A stretch of 64,000 nucleotides of DNA from Anodontia alba (GCA_964016985.1 OZ024829.1:67111197-67175196), one strand, 5' to 3'; positions 1 to 11,333 are shown, counted from the stretch's first letter. Program-made: numbers and translations. The notes: a model not told the origin generated them from the sequence alone.

Positions 1-219
1 TTACATGTCTATTATACGACCAGGCGTCTTCTCGTGCAGTTGCACGTCACCCTCCCTGGAGATACCGCGCACTCCTGGTACCAAAATGATTACGACGATT
101 GGGACTTCAAACGCCTTGGCGATGAGTTCGGAGTCAGTATATGGAGCCCTCAGGAGCCTATCGCCAAGCCATCCCGCCAGCGGCCCATTCTTTCACCCAA
201 TCGATGCCATTCGCCATAA
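1..219 (+). CDS. C-terminal end of unrecognised virus-like gene, cut by window edge
   Basis: Frame 1 is open from the window start to a TAA at 217-219 and gives about 72 residues rich in W, D and P, including the stretch HSWYQNDYDDWDF. It ends 22 bases before the next gene. Frame 2 is also open over the same bases (5-235), so the choice of frame rests on the less biased composition of frame 1. I do not recognise the protein. It may be the tail of another structural gene of the virus-like element. Confidence 0.35.
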   Translation, partial: LHVYYTTRRLLVQLHVTLPGDTAHSWYQNDYDDWDFKRLGDEFGVSIWSPQEPIAKPSRQRPILSPNRCHSP

Positions 220-241
220 CAGGGAACTCTCATGAGCCTGG

Positions 242-955
242 ATGACCTTCATCCTCGACAAGAGCCAGGGGTTTATGCAGGCGGGTGTGGCGCGGCTGAA
301 CGACTCGATCAGGACTTTGGTTTGGGCGATCCTGGGGTCGCAGACCCAGACGCGTAGTAACATCTTCAAGATCGGAACGGGGTTCAACGCTCAAAAGCAG
401 TTCCTGGCCAACGTCAAAGACGCCTTTGCCTCGCCCACTGACATCCCTTCGAGCATCGTTCGCTATCAGAAAACGCTCCAGTATGCATCCACTCCTTTGG
501 ACTACATCTTTGGGATCGGGATCTACCTAGCACCGAGCGATATGGAACTCCATATGGGAAATGTCCAGGGCTACAACAATGAAATCGTGATAGCCGGCTC
601 TGACGGGGTTATCGGCCATAATCCAGGGATAAATGAGTTGGAACCGATCAGTGGCACCAAAGGCGATAAGGCATTCCAAGGGAAAATCACCCCACCGACT
701 GGGACTGTTCAAAGGGGACCACAGGCCGCCGAGCCTCTGCTCGATGGCATGTCTGCTGCCCCTGTGGCTACACAGCCAGCACCGAGCAGTCAGGCTTCCA
801 GCCGAGAGCTGCCACGGAAGCCCTTGCAAAGAGAGAGGGCCAATGCCCATGAAGAAGAAAAAGTGGCCCTTGTTACTGCTGGAATCGCACTCAGCCTAGC
901 AGCACTTTGGCTTGTTGCGCAGCAACGGTCAAGACGATGGCCCGACGGGTCATAG
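242..955 (+). CDS. Unrecognised virus-like protein with one C-terminal membrane segment
   Basis: The frame starts at ATG 242 and gives 237 residues. The first 135 residues look globular. Residues about 140-205 are rich in P, Q, S and R, which suggests a flexible linker. Residues about 208-226 form a hydrophobic segment (VALVTAGIALSLAALWLVA), followed by a basic tail. A soluble domain, linker and single membrane anchor would suit a virion membrane or minor structural protein, but that is inference. Its 3' end overlaps the convergent minus-strand gene by about 65 bases, as expected of a compact viral layout. No frameshift is seen. Confidence 0.5.
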   Translation: MTFILDKSQGFMQAGVARLNDSIRTLVWAILGSQTQTRSNIFKIGTGFNAQKQFLANVKDAFASPTDIPSSIVRYQKTLQYASTPLDYIFGIGIYLAPSDMELHMGNVQGYNNEIVIAGSDGVIGHNPGINELEPISGTKGDKAFQGKITPPTGTVQRGPQAAEPLLDGMSAAPVATQPAPSSQASSRELPRKPLQRERANAHEEEKVALVTAGIALSLAALWLVAQQRSRRWPDGS

Positions 956-2232
956 CCAGTCCCGAACAGCCACGAAAAACAGGGTCCCCACAGCAAGGCC
1001 CAACCACAGTCTTTCTTAATGTGCTCAAGAGCAACGAGACAATTGAGCCAATGATGCCGGGCAGGGCCGCAGCAGCCTTCCCAGCTAAATTAGCCAGGGC
1101 ATGCCCAAGGGCCTGTAGGGTTTTTTTTACCCACTCCTTCACCCCATCCTTACCAGATGGCTTGGGGGTCGGCGAAGGCATGTCTGGTGCACCTCCGGTG
1201 AGCGCAAGCACAAGTGTCGAGATTGCCATGCTGATCCTTGTGAGAATCGATGCGATAATTCCTTGCTCACGAAAGAGGGTGTGAAAGTGCTCAGCCAGCG
1301 TAATGTCTTCATGAAGGAGCCGCCTGAATGTCTCACGGATTCTGTTGATCTGGGACCGAAGAGCTGCTCTGTTCGTAGACAGGGCTTCCAGCCTCGCCTG
1401 TCTTTCAAGTTCAATGTCGGAAAGGTCGCTCTCGAGCTTTCTGATTCGGTCTCGGATACATTTTTGGATTTCGGTGTCATTCGTTTCCGTCATCTTTTGA
1501 TGCTCCCGGACCAAATGCCTTTCCACCTTGGATTTTCGATCATCAACATCCGACAGTTTCGAGAGATTATTGACTAATTCATCCCTCACTCCCGTCATTG
1601 CCTTTGCTAGCCCAGCATGCTCTCTTCTGGGCCATGCGGTGTCATCTGTTGTCAAGGTGGTCCCAACCTTTTCCACGCCATGAAGTGTGCTATTGGCAAA
1701 GCTGGAGAGGTTCTCGAGCTCCATGCTTTCGACATTCTCCGATACTGCTTCATCCTCTTGCCGGAGTGCTTTCACAGCTGCGCTACTAAGATGTGCTGTT
1801 CCAGTGCGGTAACTAGTGAGCCCCAGTGATCTCCGCAGTGCATTTGTACCACCACCTCCATATCTGGTGGCCAGTGTCGATAGAGCCAGAAACCGGAATC
1901 TCCCTCTCGTCGCGGTGATGGCGATCTTTTTGTCGCCAGGGGTCCAGAGGAGCATTTTCCCTTCGGGATCGATCCCAAACTGGTCGTAGCCAATACTCGT
2001 TGTAGAAAGCATCGACTAGACGCTTCTTCTGGTCCTTAAGTGCAGTCTGTTTTAACTCTTCCCGCAACTCCTGAATACTGTTCCCGTGCATGTCTAGCTC
2101 CCACTGGACGTCCAGGGTTGGCTCCATGGGGGCGCCGGGGAGGTTGAACGTATAATCATCGTTCACTCTGTCAGGATTTTCGAAATTATTATCATCGAAC
2201 GTGGGGTTTTCGAACTCCATTGTTGAGGTCAT
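891..2232 (-). pseudogene. Coiled-coil, Ala/Gly-rich protein of the virus-like element, frameshifted
   Basis: Two overlapping minus-strand frames (2232-1813, then 2012-891) read as one gene broken by a frameshift near 1860-2010. The N-terminal part is acidic and rich in N and D. The middle is a long charged coiled coil with heptad-like spacing. The C-terminal part is hydrophobic and Ala/Gly-rich (for example KAAAALPGIIGSIVSLLLS), which suggests a membrane-active or amphipathic segment. The last 40 residues have poor composition, so a second frame change near 1010 is likely. The gene is divergent from the capsid-like gene; the two start codons share the bases CATG at 2230-2233. Function unknown; a minor virion protein is a guess. 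Confidence 0.5.
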
Positions 2233-3523
2233 GTTGAAGATTGACGTACAAGTTCAACACATAATGGCTTCGAGCAAGTTCGGACACAAGCTTAATCCTT
2301 ATCGGTACCTCCGCGAGCCCCTGGGCGTAAAAGGGGTGCGGCAGTCCGTTGTCATCACCCATAATCCGAGTACCATCGATCAGAACCAACAGTTGCTCAT
2401 CCAGTTTCCCAACCTTGGCAAAGACGATGTGATTGTCCCCGGGACCGCGAGGTTGGCCTTCACGATCTTGCTGAACAGCAATGATGCCAACAGGACTGTG
2501 GTTCAGAACCTAGGCCGCGCCATCATGAAAAAGACCACCATTAAAGTTTCCAGCAACGAAGTGATGTCGATCGACGACACTGACTCTGGAAGACAGCCTT
2601 AGAGAGGAAAAATGACCAGTACCAGGGCATTGATATGTCCGGGAACCGAAACGAGACGAGGATCCGTGTCGATGCCGGAGACAAAGACATGTCTGTTGCG
2701 GCTGACAAAGCCATTGCCGATGCCTTTCGTAATCCATTTTACATCCTGTTGGATTTCGAGCTCCTCGAGAGCCACATTCCTTTCTATCAGAGCACACTGG
2801 GCGACCGGCTCGAGTATGAACTCACGTTCAACGACTACAGCAGTGTGATCCAGGCCACAGGAGCATCAGGGGCTGGTGCCGACGCCTCATATGGCATTGA
2901 GAACATCAGTGTGGAGTTTGACATGGTCACTCAGCCAGATCTGGCCCAAATGATCGCTAGCCAGTATAGGGGCCGCCTTGCGACCCTGTATGATTGTGTA
3001 TTGCGATACCGAAAAATCAGCAAAGACAAGAGCGACACACTCTGGAACTTCAATCTCAACGTGTCCGCCCGCAGCATGAAGGGGATCCTGATGCTCTTCG
3101 AGGACGTGCAACAACCCTTTGCTCGCTACACCGAAAATACAAAAAGTTGAGGTCACTATCGAGGGGGTCCCTAACCAACTCCATAGCCAAGGGATGCATG
3201 CCTACCAGATTTGGGACAAGGCTAAAAAGTTCTTTGCCGCCGGCAGTAAGCATCATCCCGATGTGGCAGTGGGGGCGAAAGACCTGGCCCTGGCAGACAT
3301 CTCCCTGGGGGAATTTCTGACAAGTAAATACTCCCTGTGGCTTGACCTCAGGACAACCGATGATGACCGGCTTCAAGGCAATGGCCGCCGCATAGACGAA
3401 GGCGTGACAATCCAGATCACAAAAACAGCAGAGGCGGCCGGCCCTTTGAACGTCTATCTCTTTCTTCTCATGGACGCTGAGCTCGACATTGAAGATGGCC
3501 GGTTTGTCCAAGCGGCCTATTAA
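2231..3523 (+). pseudogene. Capsid-like protein of the virus-like element, two frameshifts
   Basis: Three plus-strand frames (2231-2602, 2600-3150, 3119-3523) follow one another and together cover about 430 residues. The first break lies near 2585-2610, where frame one ends TDSGRQP; the second is near 3128-3145. The protein is rich in beta-prone stretches, ends with a hydrophobic strand (VYLFLLMDAELDIEDGRF) and has no membrane segment. Length and composition fit a double jelly-roll major capsid protein, and it lies directly before the packaging-ATPase-like gene. The assignment is inference from general resemblance; structure prediction would settle it. A start at ATG 2264 is an alternative to 2231. 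Confidence 0.5.
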
Positions 3524-3533
3524 TCAAAGACTA

Positions 3534-3610
3534 ATAAATCAAAGATTACTGGATCTCCTGCCACGGACGGCTCATTCGGCGATAACATGCAGGCAGACGG
3601 GATGTGGAAA
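3534..3610 (+). pseudogene. 5' fragment of packaging-ATPase-like gene, cut in the P-loop
   Basis: Just after the capsid-like stop codon, one plus frame reads about 25 residues ending QTGCGK, which matches the start of a Walker A P-loop (GxxGxGK). The DIRS element begins at that point. The frame resumes on the far side of the DIRS element at 13551. Walker A plus a neighbouring capsid-like gene suggests the A32/FtsK-type genome-packaging ATPase of DNA viruses. No clear ATG is seen; the upstream bases contain a short duplication of aatcaaag. The fragment is tiny, so the call depends on both halves. Confidence 0.5.
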
Positions 3611-3659
3611 AATGAAGTTTTTTAAAAGTAAAACATATTTTAACGAGTAATACTTAACC

Positions 3660-3815
3660 TATAGATAATGTGCTATTCTATTCTGTTATTCACCCCCTCC
3701 ACAGAAAAACGACCTTTCAGTCGTGATAAAGTCTTAATTCAGAAGGTCCCTTTAAACAGTTACCTGTATGACGTAGTTCCTCCCGCTCAAATGATCACGT
3801 GTCAGTTTCTTTTAT
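3660..3815. repeat. DIRS inverted terminal repeat, 3' copy
   Basis: About 155 bases from atagataatgtgctatt to cagtttctttt match the reverse complement of 13376-13532 with few differences. Outside it, 3611-3659 is the element's 3' extension, which has no partner in the 5' repeat but pairs with the internal complementary region. Confidence 0.85.
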
Positions 3816-3880
3816 GTGTAAAACAATACACAATTAGGAGAAAAGAGCGAGGGAAGGGAGGTGGGATGATAAATACTTAT

Positions 3881-3972
3881 CTATAGGTTAAGTATTACTC
3901 GTTAAAATATGTTTTACTTTTAAAAAAAACTTCATTTTAACTTCGTAATACATTAACCTATAGATAATGTGC
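3881..3972. repeat. DIRS internal complementary region (ICR)
   Basis: Bases 3881-3938 are the reverse complement of the extreme 3' end of the element (about 3608-3664), and 3939-3972 matches the extreme 5' end (13517-13550, opposite strand). The two parts abut, so this region can bridge both ends of the element. This is the known DIRS arrangement, thought to template closure of the circular intermediate. Confidence 0.85.
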
Positions 3973-4221
3973 TAGAATTTGTAGAATAGGAGGGAGGATT
4001 TCTCCTAATAAATCCCATCGTCTGATTAAGACTTAGAAAAAAGATTTATTTTTATATATATAAAGAGGACATAATTAGTGCTTACGGCAATAATAAGGTC
4101 CTTTAACCAAGGATAAAGTAATCCAGGGTTAAGATATATATATATATAATAAAGGTATAATATAATATAATTAGTACCTTTTCTAGTATAGCATCAGGTG
4201 TAGGGGGGCTGTTGACGTTGT
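3973..4221. other. DIRS 3' untranslated stretch
   Basis: AT-rich noncoding DNA between the recombinase stop codon and the internal complementary region, with short (TA)n runs at 4054-4062 and 4134-4148. No other signal seen. Confidence 0.5.
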
Positions 4222-5400
4222 CTACACATCCATAGCTGATTGCTGTTGGCCCCCCACCACTTTTTGGGCCACTACAATGGGGCCCAAACTTTGGAGATTC
4301 TGTGCTTGTTGAGACATGTCTCTGAGATAGAATTTGGCAAAAGTTGATGAACTATTCCAAACCGCTGCTTGGAGTATATCATTGAGAGGAACTTTGTCGA
4401 AGAAAGCCCAAGAAGAGGAAAGAGCTCTAACTTCATGAGCTTTGATTTTAAGGAAAGAGACGTCTCGTTTAGTGAGTTTCCTATAGGCAAGTTTAACAGT
4501 GTAAGATATCCATCTCGAGATAGTATCTTTAGAAATATCCTTATTGCCTTTAATAGGAAGAAAAAGTCTAGTTCTATTCTGGCGATAAGAGCTGGTCATT
4601 TTGAGATAGAATTTCAGAGCTCTAACGGGGCAAAGAAGTCTCTCAGTATGTTCCCATTTACATATTCGAGCAAGACTAGGAACAACAATAGGATCTGGTT
4701 TAACAGAAGGAAGCTGGTTTTTTTGCTAAAAAGCCAGATTTAAGAATCAAGGAAACTGAACCATCAGATTGATTAAATCTTAAATGTTGTGAATCCATAG
4801 CTAGGGCATGAATTTCACTACACCTTTTAGCAGTGGCGAGAGCTAAGAGAAAGGCTGTCTTAATAGTAACGTGAAATTTAGAAGCCTTATCAAGAGGTTC
4901 AAAAGGTGGTTTTTGTAGACATACTAAAACCCACAATAAGTCCCATTTAGGTGTAAGAGATCTTTGTACTGGTCGTTGAAGTTCAAAAGATCTGATAAGT
5001 TCAGATAAAACTGGATTAGATCCGATTCTATTACCAGTTTTGAATTTTAAAGTGTTAGAGATCATAGATCTGTAACCTTTAATAGTACTAATCTGACATT
5101 TCTTTTCTGAAAAGAGAAAGATTAAGAAATCGGCTATAACTGTAATAGGGGCCGAGATCAGATTAACCTTTTTTGTATGACACCAATTAGAGAAGATGGT
5201 CCATTTTGCATCGTAGACTTTTTGTGTAGATGCTCTTCTTGATCTGGAGACAAAATCTGCAACGTTTTGTGAAAATTTTTTATCTCTGATTGATTGTTTG
5301 ATAACTCCCAAGCGTGAAGGTCGAGAATTGGGAAGTTTTGATGTACAAATCTTCCTTTGGATTGAGTCAGTAGTCTTGGAATTAGTGGCAGACGAATCGG
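4222..5400 (-). pseudogene. DIRS tyrosine recombinase, one frameshift
   Basis: This is the integrase of the DIRS element. From the N-terminus it reads a core-binding region (STQKVYDAKWTIFSNWC, then FLFSEKKCQISTIKGYRSMI) and a catalytic domain with the first catalytic Arg in TAKRCSEIHAL. It continues with the H-x-x-R motif in HEVRALSSSWAF and the nucleophile Tyr in STFAKFYLRD. A run of seven A near 4725 shifts the frame, so the domain is split into a part ending at 4700 and one covering 4599-4222. The 5' end overlaps the RNase H reading frame in another phase, as is usual in DIRS elements. All four recognisable catalytic positions are kept. Confidence 0.85.
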
Positions 5401-7215
5401 AGCTGACACTAATAGAAGAAGAAGTTCTGAAAACTACTGTTGTTGTGGCCAGAACGGAGCTATGAGAACTATTCTGCACTGATGTTGTCGGATTTTCTCT
5501 AGAACAGCAGGTATCAGAATAAAAGGAGGAAAAGCATATGCATGAAGATGATTCCAGTCCATGGACAGTGCATCTATCGCTAGTGCTTTGTAATCTTGTA
5601 CTAGAGAGACATATAATGGGAGTCTGTGGTTGAATCTTGTCGCAAACAAATCCACATTTGGGAAGTTGAGCATCTGGAATACTGAATTCGCAACTGTTTG
5701 ATCCAGAGCCCATTCTGTCTTGATAGGTTTGTTTAGTCTTGAGAGGCGGTCTGCAAGAATGTTGAATTTGCCTGGGATGTGACGTACTCTGATAACTATG
5801 TCTTGTTCCAGGCACCAATTGAGTATTTCCCAAACTTCTACGCAAAGATTGGGGGAATGAGTGCCACCCTGTTTGTTGATATATGAGACCACCGTTGTGT
5901 TGTCTGTGGATATCATTATGCAAGAATGGTGAATAAATGTTTTGGCTTGTTTCAGTGCTAATCGTATGGCCATCATTTCTAACATATTGATATGGAGCTG
6001 GGATTGGTTTTCTGTCCAGCGACCATGAAAGGACAGTATTGTCGGCTCTAAATGAGCTCCCCATCCGTAATGACTGGCATCCGTATAAAGGAAGAATTCG
6101 GGGTCTGGAGGATGGATAGAAGTCCCTGTCTCGAATCGAATGGGGTTTATCCACCATTGTAAGTGAGATCGAATCATGCCGTTTATCGAGATCGGATGAT
6201 CGAGAGGAAGAATATGAGGTTTCCAGACAGACAGCAGGCACATCTGAAGAGGACGTAAGTGCCCATCTGCCTAGGAGAACAAGGTCTGCTGCAGCAGTGA
6301 GTTTGCCCAAAAGAGAAAGGAAAGTTCGTGCCGATACTTGTTTGGCTGACATTATTTTCTTGATTGTTAGAATTAGGTTCTGTACACGATCGGCTGGAAC
6401 CCTGACTAAATTCTGTTACGTCAGAAATTCCATACCTATGATGGTGAATTTCTGAGCAGGAAAGAGATCTGACTTCTTGAGATTTGGTAGAAAACCTAGG
6501 CTTTGAATAGTTTGAATGCAAAACTTTGTCTGAGTAATCAGACGGTTGCGAATCAGATTTTTTATCAGCCAATCGTCTAGGTATGGAAAAACTGATATGG
6601 CACGTTGGCGTAGAAAAGCTGCAATAACGTCCATCAGTTTCGAGAAGATTAACGGACTTAGGGACATTCCGAACGGTAGGGCCGAAAAGTGATATACTTG
6701 ATCTTCGTGTACGAAGCGAAGATACTTCCTGGATTGATGATGTATCGGCACATGTAGATATGCATCTGTTAAATCTATGGAGACAGCCCAATCGTTGAGT
6801 CTCATCGCTTGTCTTACCGATTTGACTGTTTCCATTTTGAATGCTTGTTTCTCTATGTAACGGTTTAATAAAGACAGGTCTAATATTAAACGAAACTTTC
6901 CGTTCTTTTTTGGCACAAGGAATATCCGGGAATAAAAGCCGGGAGTTCCCGGATTCTGTACCCTTTCCACTGCCCGTTTGTTGAGAAGGTTTTCCATCTC
7001 TTCTCTGAGAAACGGGGAGGAGGATTGACTCATTATGATCGGAACAGATGACAGAGGAGGAATTTTGATGAATGGTATCCTGAATCCGCTTCGTACGATA
7101 GAGAGGACCCATTTGTTGTCTGTTATTTCCTCCCTTTTTTCCGCAAAATGGGCCAATCGTCCTCCCACTGGAATGTCCGTGAGCGGAAGAGCAGGCAGTG
7201 GAAAGGGCGGGCCTT
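5158..7215 (-). pseudogene. DIRS reverse transcriptase and RNase H, frameshift and stop
   Basis: The RT part (about 7215-6350) has the palm motifs FRLILDLSLLN, VSIDLTDAYLHVPI and the catalytic YLDDWL, with FGMSLSPLIFSKLM between them. It is followed by a connection region and an RNase H domain (6243-5434) with YTDASHYGWGA, the acidic LHINMLEMMAI, and STDNTTVVSYIN, then HIPGKFNILADRLSR. The frame is broken by an extra G in a GGG run near 6258 and by a TAG at 5434, where a Trp codon would fit. After that stop the same frame stays open to 5158. The gene overlaps the end of gag and the start of the recombinase. Confidence 0.88.
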
Positions 7216-7221
7216 CATAAT

Positions 7222-7627
7222 CTTGCGGAGGAAGAGGCAGGTTTAGAGGAGGGGAACTGACGGATGTTACCAGTCCTCTTGATATTATCTTTCTTAGCGT
7301 GAGAAGATGAGCTTTGAGGAATATTTCTGGACCTATACGATTGCGTAGGTTTAGGTCTGGATGTTGTTTGTTTAGCAGGATATTTAGGTATTTTGAAAGC
7401 TCTGCTCTGCGAAGGAGGCTTAAAAGAATGAGATTGTGACTGAATGGATGTAGAAGCTAGAAATTTTTGCTGTTGAGCTTCAAAGTTTGATTTAGCTATT
7501 TCTTTAATCCTGCCGTCAAATAAGGATTTCGAGTTAATAGGAGCGTTCCTTAACTCGTATGTAGAATTGTCGAGAAGTAGTTTAGACGAAGCCAGGGCTG
7601 CGTCCCTCCTAGCTTGGAATAATTCAG
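7222..7627 (-). pseudogene. DIRS gag, C-terminal part beyond the LINE insertion
   Basis: Reading minus from 7627, the frame gives about 130 residues starting FQARRDAALASSKLLLDNS, then a region rich in S, K, P and Q, ending in a stop near 7222 just inside the RT frame. The first codon joins in frame with the last codons of the gag part at 11347 once the intervening LINE is disregarded. The chain is therefore one gag gene split by insertion. The basic, low-complexity tail suggests RNA binding. Confidence 0.75.
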
Positions 7628-7628
7628 T

Positions 7629-7651
7629 AAGTAAGTAAGTAAGTAAGTAAA
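7629..7651 (-). repeat. LINE 3' tail, tetranucleotide repeat
   Basis: Five to six gtaa units on the plus strand (ttac on the element strand) mark the 3' end of the LINE. Microsatellite tails in place of poly(A) occur in CR1-related and other non-LTR clades. Confidence 0.75.
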
Positions 7652-7970
7652 GACTTTATTTAAAGAGGGTAACTACATTTAGCATACAACAGCTAATCTT
7701 CCATAAGGCCCTCAGAGTTATAAAACATGTATTAACATAAAATATACAGACAAGTCAAACTGATGGTTTTAAAACAGACACACTGTCTCTGGACACTACA
7801 CAGCATGGGACTGCCATATTCAGCATTCCCTGGTGCATCGGTCAGCAAGCATTCACTGAATTATATACATATTTTAATACATATGAAGAGTCAGATATAG
7901 CTGGTAATATAAATAAAACTTTTCCTCTCTGAAACACCTAACTATGTAGGATATTAGTACTCTCAATTCA

Positions 7971-8059
<89 letters not shown>

Positions 8060-8236
8060 AGTAGATATATGTATACACATATATACATATCTTCAGAAGC
8101 AGGCAGGCATTTATAAAACATGAAGTATAATGGATATGAACTACAACAACAACATAAAAAAAAAAAAAAAGAATGCTTTGGGACTGCTGAGTGACCATTT
8201 TCCCATAAAAAATAAAGTTATAGCAATCTTGATAAC
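7652..8236 (-). other. LINE 3' untranslated region with long (AT)n tract
   Basis: Noncoding DNA between the RT stop codon and the tail. It contains an (AT)n microsatellite of about 80 bases at 7972-8055 and an A13 run at 8158-8170. Several frames stay open through the (AT)n, but only because it lacks stops in that phase. Confidence 0.7.
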
Positions 8237-10054
8237 TCAACCAATTACTAGCCATTTCAAACATCTGTTATGAAATGTTTCTAGGGTTTTGGCACCTTTA
8301 ACTTCATCAGGCAGACTGTTCCATATCAAACATCCTGAATATTTCATACTTTGCTTAAAGTATTCAGTTCTAGGCTTGGGTGGGACAAAACAACCTGAGG
8401 TTATAGACCTCAGAACAACAGAGTCATGAACATTGTTACGTAAAGTGAAATTTTCGGAAATATGTGTTATCTCATTATATACTTTAAACATAAACTTTGC
8501 TTTTCTCAGAAAGAGACGATCATAAATCGATAAAATTTTCAAAGAATTCATGGCTTCATAGGTATCTTCAACATTATAGTCAAGAATAACGTGACAGGCT
8601 CTCTTTTGTAATCTGTAAATCTTCAGTTTATTTGCTTCAGAAGTATTTCCCCATATAATGCTGCATAAATCAATGTGAGGTTGCATGTAGGATTTGTAGA
8701 ACTGTATGCGGTGATTTAGTGATAAGAAGTACTTAATTTTTGAAAGAAGCCATATATTTGATGAAATTTTTTTTGCTAAATGTTTAGCGTGTGCAGACCA
8801 TAACAAGTTATTGTCTACTAAAACACCTAAAATTTTATCACTTGTTATCATCTGAAGTATTTCATCCTTGAAGCTAAGACAGAGACTATCAGTATTTAGT
8901 CGTTGACGTTTCTGGTTGGTGGTTACCAGCATAACCTTTGTTTTTGCTGAATTGAGAAGCATACCATTACTTTTACACCAAACATGCAGTTGGTTCAATG
9001 CAGACTGAAGATTTTGTTCAATTATTTCTTGAGACTCTTGAATGTCATATAGAGTTGTGTCATCAGCATATAAATCTGTATGAACATTGTTTGTGTACAA
9101 GGGTAGATCATTTATAAACAGAAGGAATAAAAGTGGACCTAGAATAGAACCTTGAGGAACACCACATGAGACTGGTTTGAAGTCTGACTTGCTGTTATTT
9201 ATTACTACTTGCTGCCGTCTCTGTGAAAGATAGCTATTAAACCATAGGAGTGTTTCATTTTGTATGCCATATAATTTTAACTTTGACAGAAGAATTTGAT
9301 GATCCACAAGATCAAAAGCCTTCTTGAAATCAACGAGCACCACACCCACCATTTTTCCATCATCAGTTGCATTTAGCCAAGAGTCTATCATATGCACTAG
9401 AGCTGTTTCACATGAATGCTTGGATCGAAAGCCTGACTGGGTCTTATGGAGTAAATTGTGTTTGTTTAGATAGTATGAAAAACTATCATGTACATGTTTC
9501 TCAAGGACTTTGGACAAGACTGGTAATATTGATATTGGGCGATAACTGTTTACATCTTCTAGAGGACCATTTTTGTGAAGTGGTGAGACTTTGGCTTCTT
9601 TCCACTTATTTGGAAAAGAAGAATTCCTAATACTGTGATTGCAGATAAATGTGATGTCATCAGCTATATGAGGGGCTGATATTTTAAGCAAGCGTGGACC
9701 AATGTTATAGGTACCTGAGGCTTTGCTTACATCTATGTTGGACAGGTATTTCAAAACTTTGTCTTTTTCAATACTTGGAATTTGAAATTCAGTACCAGCA
9801 GGAAGCTTGCTGTCACAGAATTCTTTTAATTTGTGATGATTTGTACCAATAATTGGTTCTTTGATTTTAGCAGCAACGTTAACAAAGAAATTGTTAAAAA
9901 CATTTGTAATTTCATATGGGTCCTCAGTATATGAGTCATTATCAGTATTAACTGACGCAATATTTGACTGTCTATGATTACCTTTACCTGCACCAATCTC
10001 CTTAAAGATTTTGTAAATGCTGCCCGGTTTACTCTTGTTGTTCTCGATAAACAA
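8237..10054 (-). pseudogene. LINE reverse transcriptase (ORF2, C-terminal part)
   Basis: A 605-residue frame holds the full RT domain: SGFRSKHSCETALVHMI, then VGVVLVDFKKAFDLVDHQIL, CGVPQGSILGPLLFLLFIND and the catalytic YADDTTLY, followed by the thumb (HAKHLAKKISSNIWLLSKIK) and the C-terminal region (LCSIIWGNTS, then LFLRKAKFMFKVYN). The upstream end is joined to the endonuclease frame by a frameshift near 10050. No stop occurs within the RT, so this is the best-preserved part of the element. It would prime reverse transcription on nicked target DNA. Confidence 0.88.
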
Positions 10055-11333
10055 CTGATATTTGTCTCTTTTTGCATTTTTATTAATTTGGTAACTTTAT
10101 TCCGCCAGAATTTGTACTCATTTTCATTAGCTAAAGATTTATGTCTGTCTCTGCATTTAATGGCATCTAATATAACTGGTGTTATCCATTCTGGTTGGTT
10201 TTTATGCTTAACCCTGTGCAGTTTTATTGGTACATGCTTATCTACAACTTCTAAAAAGAGATCTGACCATGCCTCTAGGATATCATCTGTATCCTCAAAC
10301 AACTGGATAACATCCCAGATAAATTTAGTTTCATCAAATTCTTTAAAAGACCTGTAACAAATTGAGAAGTGATTGCTTTTGGGGGGCTGAACATGCATTT
10401 TGCGAGTGAAAAATATGGGGAAATGATCACTCAAACCAATCCTTGGTATGTCAATAGAGTTAACATTTTCTGGACAGTTAGCATAAATATGATCAATCAG
10501 GGTTTTAGATTCCGCTGTTTCTCTGGTGGCTTGAGTAACTAACTGAAATAAACCAAACGGCTCCATATAATCAGTCCAGGCTTTATTGATCTGATTACTT
10601 AAAAGATCTTTATTGAAATCTCCCATTAAATAAATTTCTTTTTCTTCTTTTAACACTTTTTCCAAGCAATTTTCAAAAAATTCATTCCACTGAATGCTAG
10701 AATTAGGAGGCCTGTAGATAATGGTTTACTTTTGACTGGCCTTATTTCTGCCCATATACATTCCAGATTTTTATTTTCTAAATCAGACCTTCGTCTACAA
10801 CAGACCCCATCCTTTACATATACCAAAAGACCACCACCCATGTTACTTTTTCTGTCCCTTCTGAAAGGTTTTTGAAAACCTTGAATTTCAAATGCAGAAT
10901 CAGGGTGAATGTCATTTAATTTAGTTTCACTGAACCCCATTATGTGAATTTGATTATGTGCAGATTCTAGCAAAAGCCGTACTTGGTCGATTTTGTTCCT
11001 CAATCCTTGAATGTTTAAATGACCCATTCTAAAACCCTTGCATTTCAATCCTAGTTCGTATATATTACCAAAAGCAGACTGGCGTTGCGATACATGTGTA
11101 TTACTAGAAATAGACTGGACATCATGTGACTGTTCAGTAGAAATTTCACTGAACTGAGAATGCTGTAAAGAAGATCCTGGTTCAGATTCTTCTTTATCGC
11201 TTGGAAGAGAAATATTTTCTGAATCATTAACCAGCTGATTACTTATATCAGTGAGAACATGGAGAGTAGATTCTAAAGAAGATTTACCACTGATATGAGA
11301 ATCATCACTTAAATCGTATGAGCTATTAAGCAT
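9990..11333 (-). pseudogene. LINE endonuclease (ORF2, N-terminal part), frameshifted
   Basis: The frame starts at ATG 11333 with about 95 residues rich in S and D, then the endonuclease domain: MGHLNIQGLRNKID, GFSETKLND, and, after a frameshift near 10700, MGDFNKDLLS and the LIDHIYAN and LSDHFPIF motifs that carry catalytic His and Asp residues of the exonuclease-endonuclease-phosphatase fold. The second frame (10665-9826) also holds the linker region up to the RT. Two frameshifts separate it from a working ORF2. Confidence 0.82.

Larger units (their letters stand above)
1..3610. mobile_element. Remnant of virus-like (Polinton/adintovirus-type) integrated element, left part
   Basis: This block is visibly richer in G and C than the AT-rich DNA around it and is packed with long reading frames on both strands, as in a compact viral genome. 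It carries, in order, the end of an unrecognised gene, a protein with one C-terminal membrane segment, a coiled-coil protein on the minus strand, a capsid-like protein and the first codons of a packaging-ATPase-like gene. The block stops abruptly at the end of the DIRS insertion and resumes for about 90 bases at 13551-13640. Assignment to the Polinton/adintovirus group is inference from gene content and from the impression that similar anonymous proteins recur in invertebrate genomes; it was not searched. No DNA polymerase, integrase or terminal repeat is present in the window. Confidence 0.6.

Noticed and set aside
4700..6352. 550-residue minus-strand frame taken as one protein
   Set aside because: Its middle is an out-of-phase reading of the RNase H; only the start (RT) and end (tyrosine recombinase) are true coding phases.
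7874..8264. Open frames of 68 and 98 residues rich in Tyr and Ile across 7968-8080
   Set aside because: They arise from the (AT)n microsatellite, which encodes repeating YI without stops; no independent coding signal.
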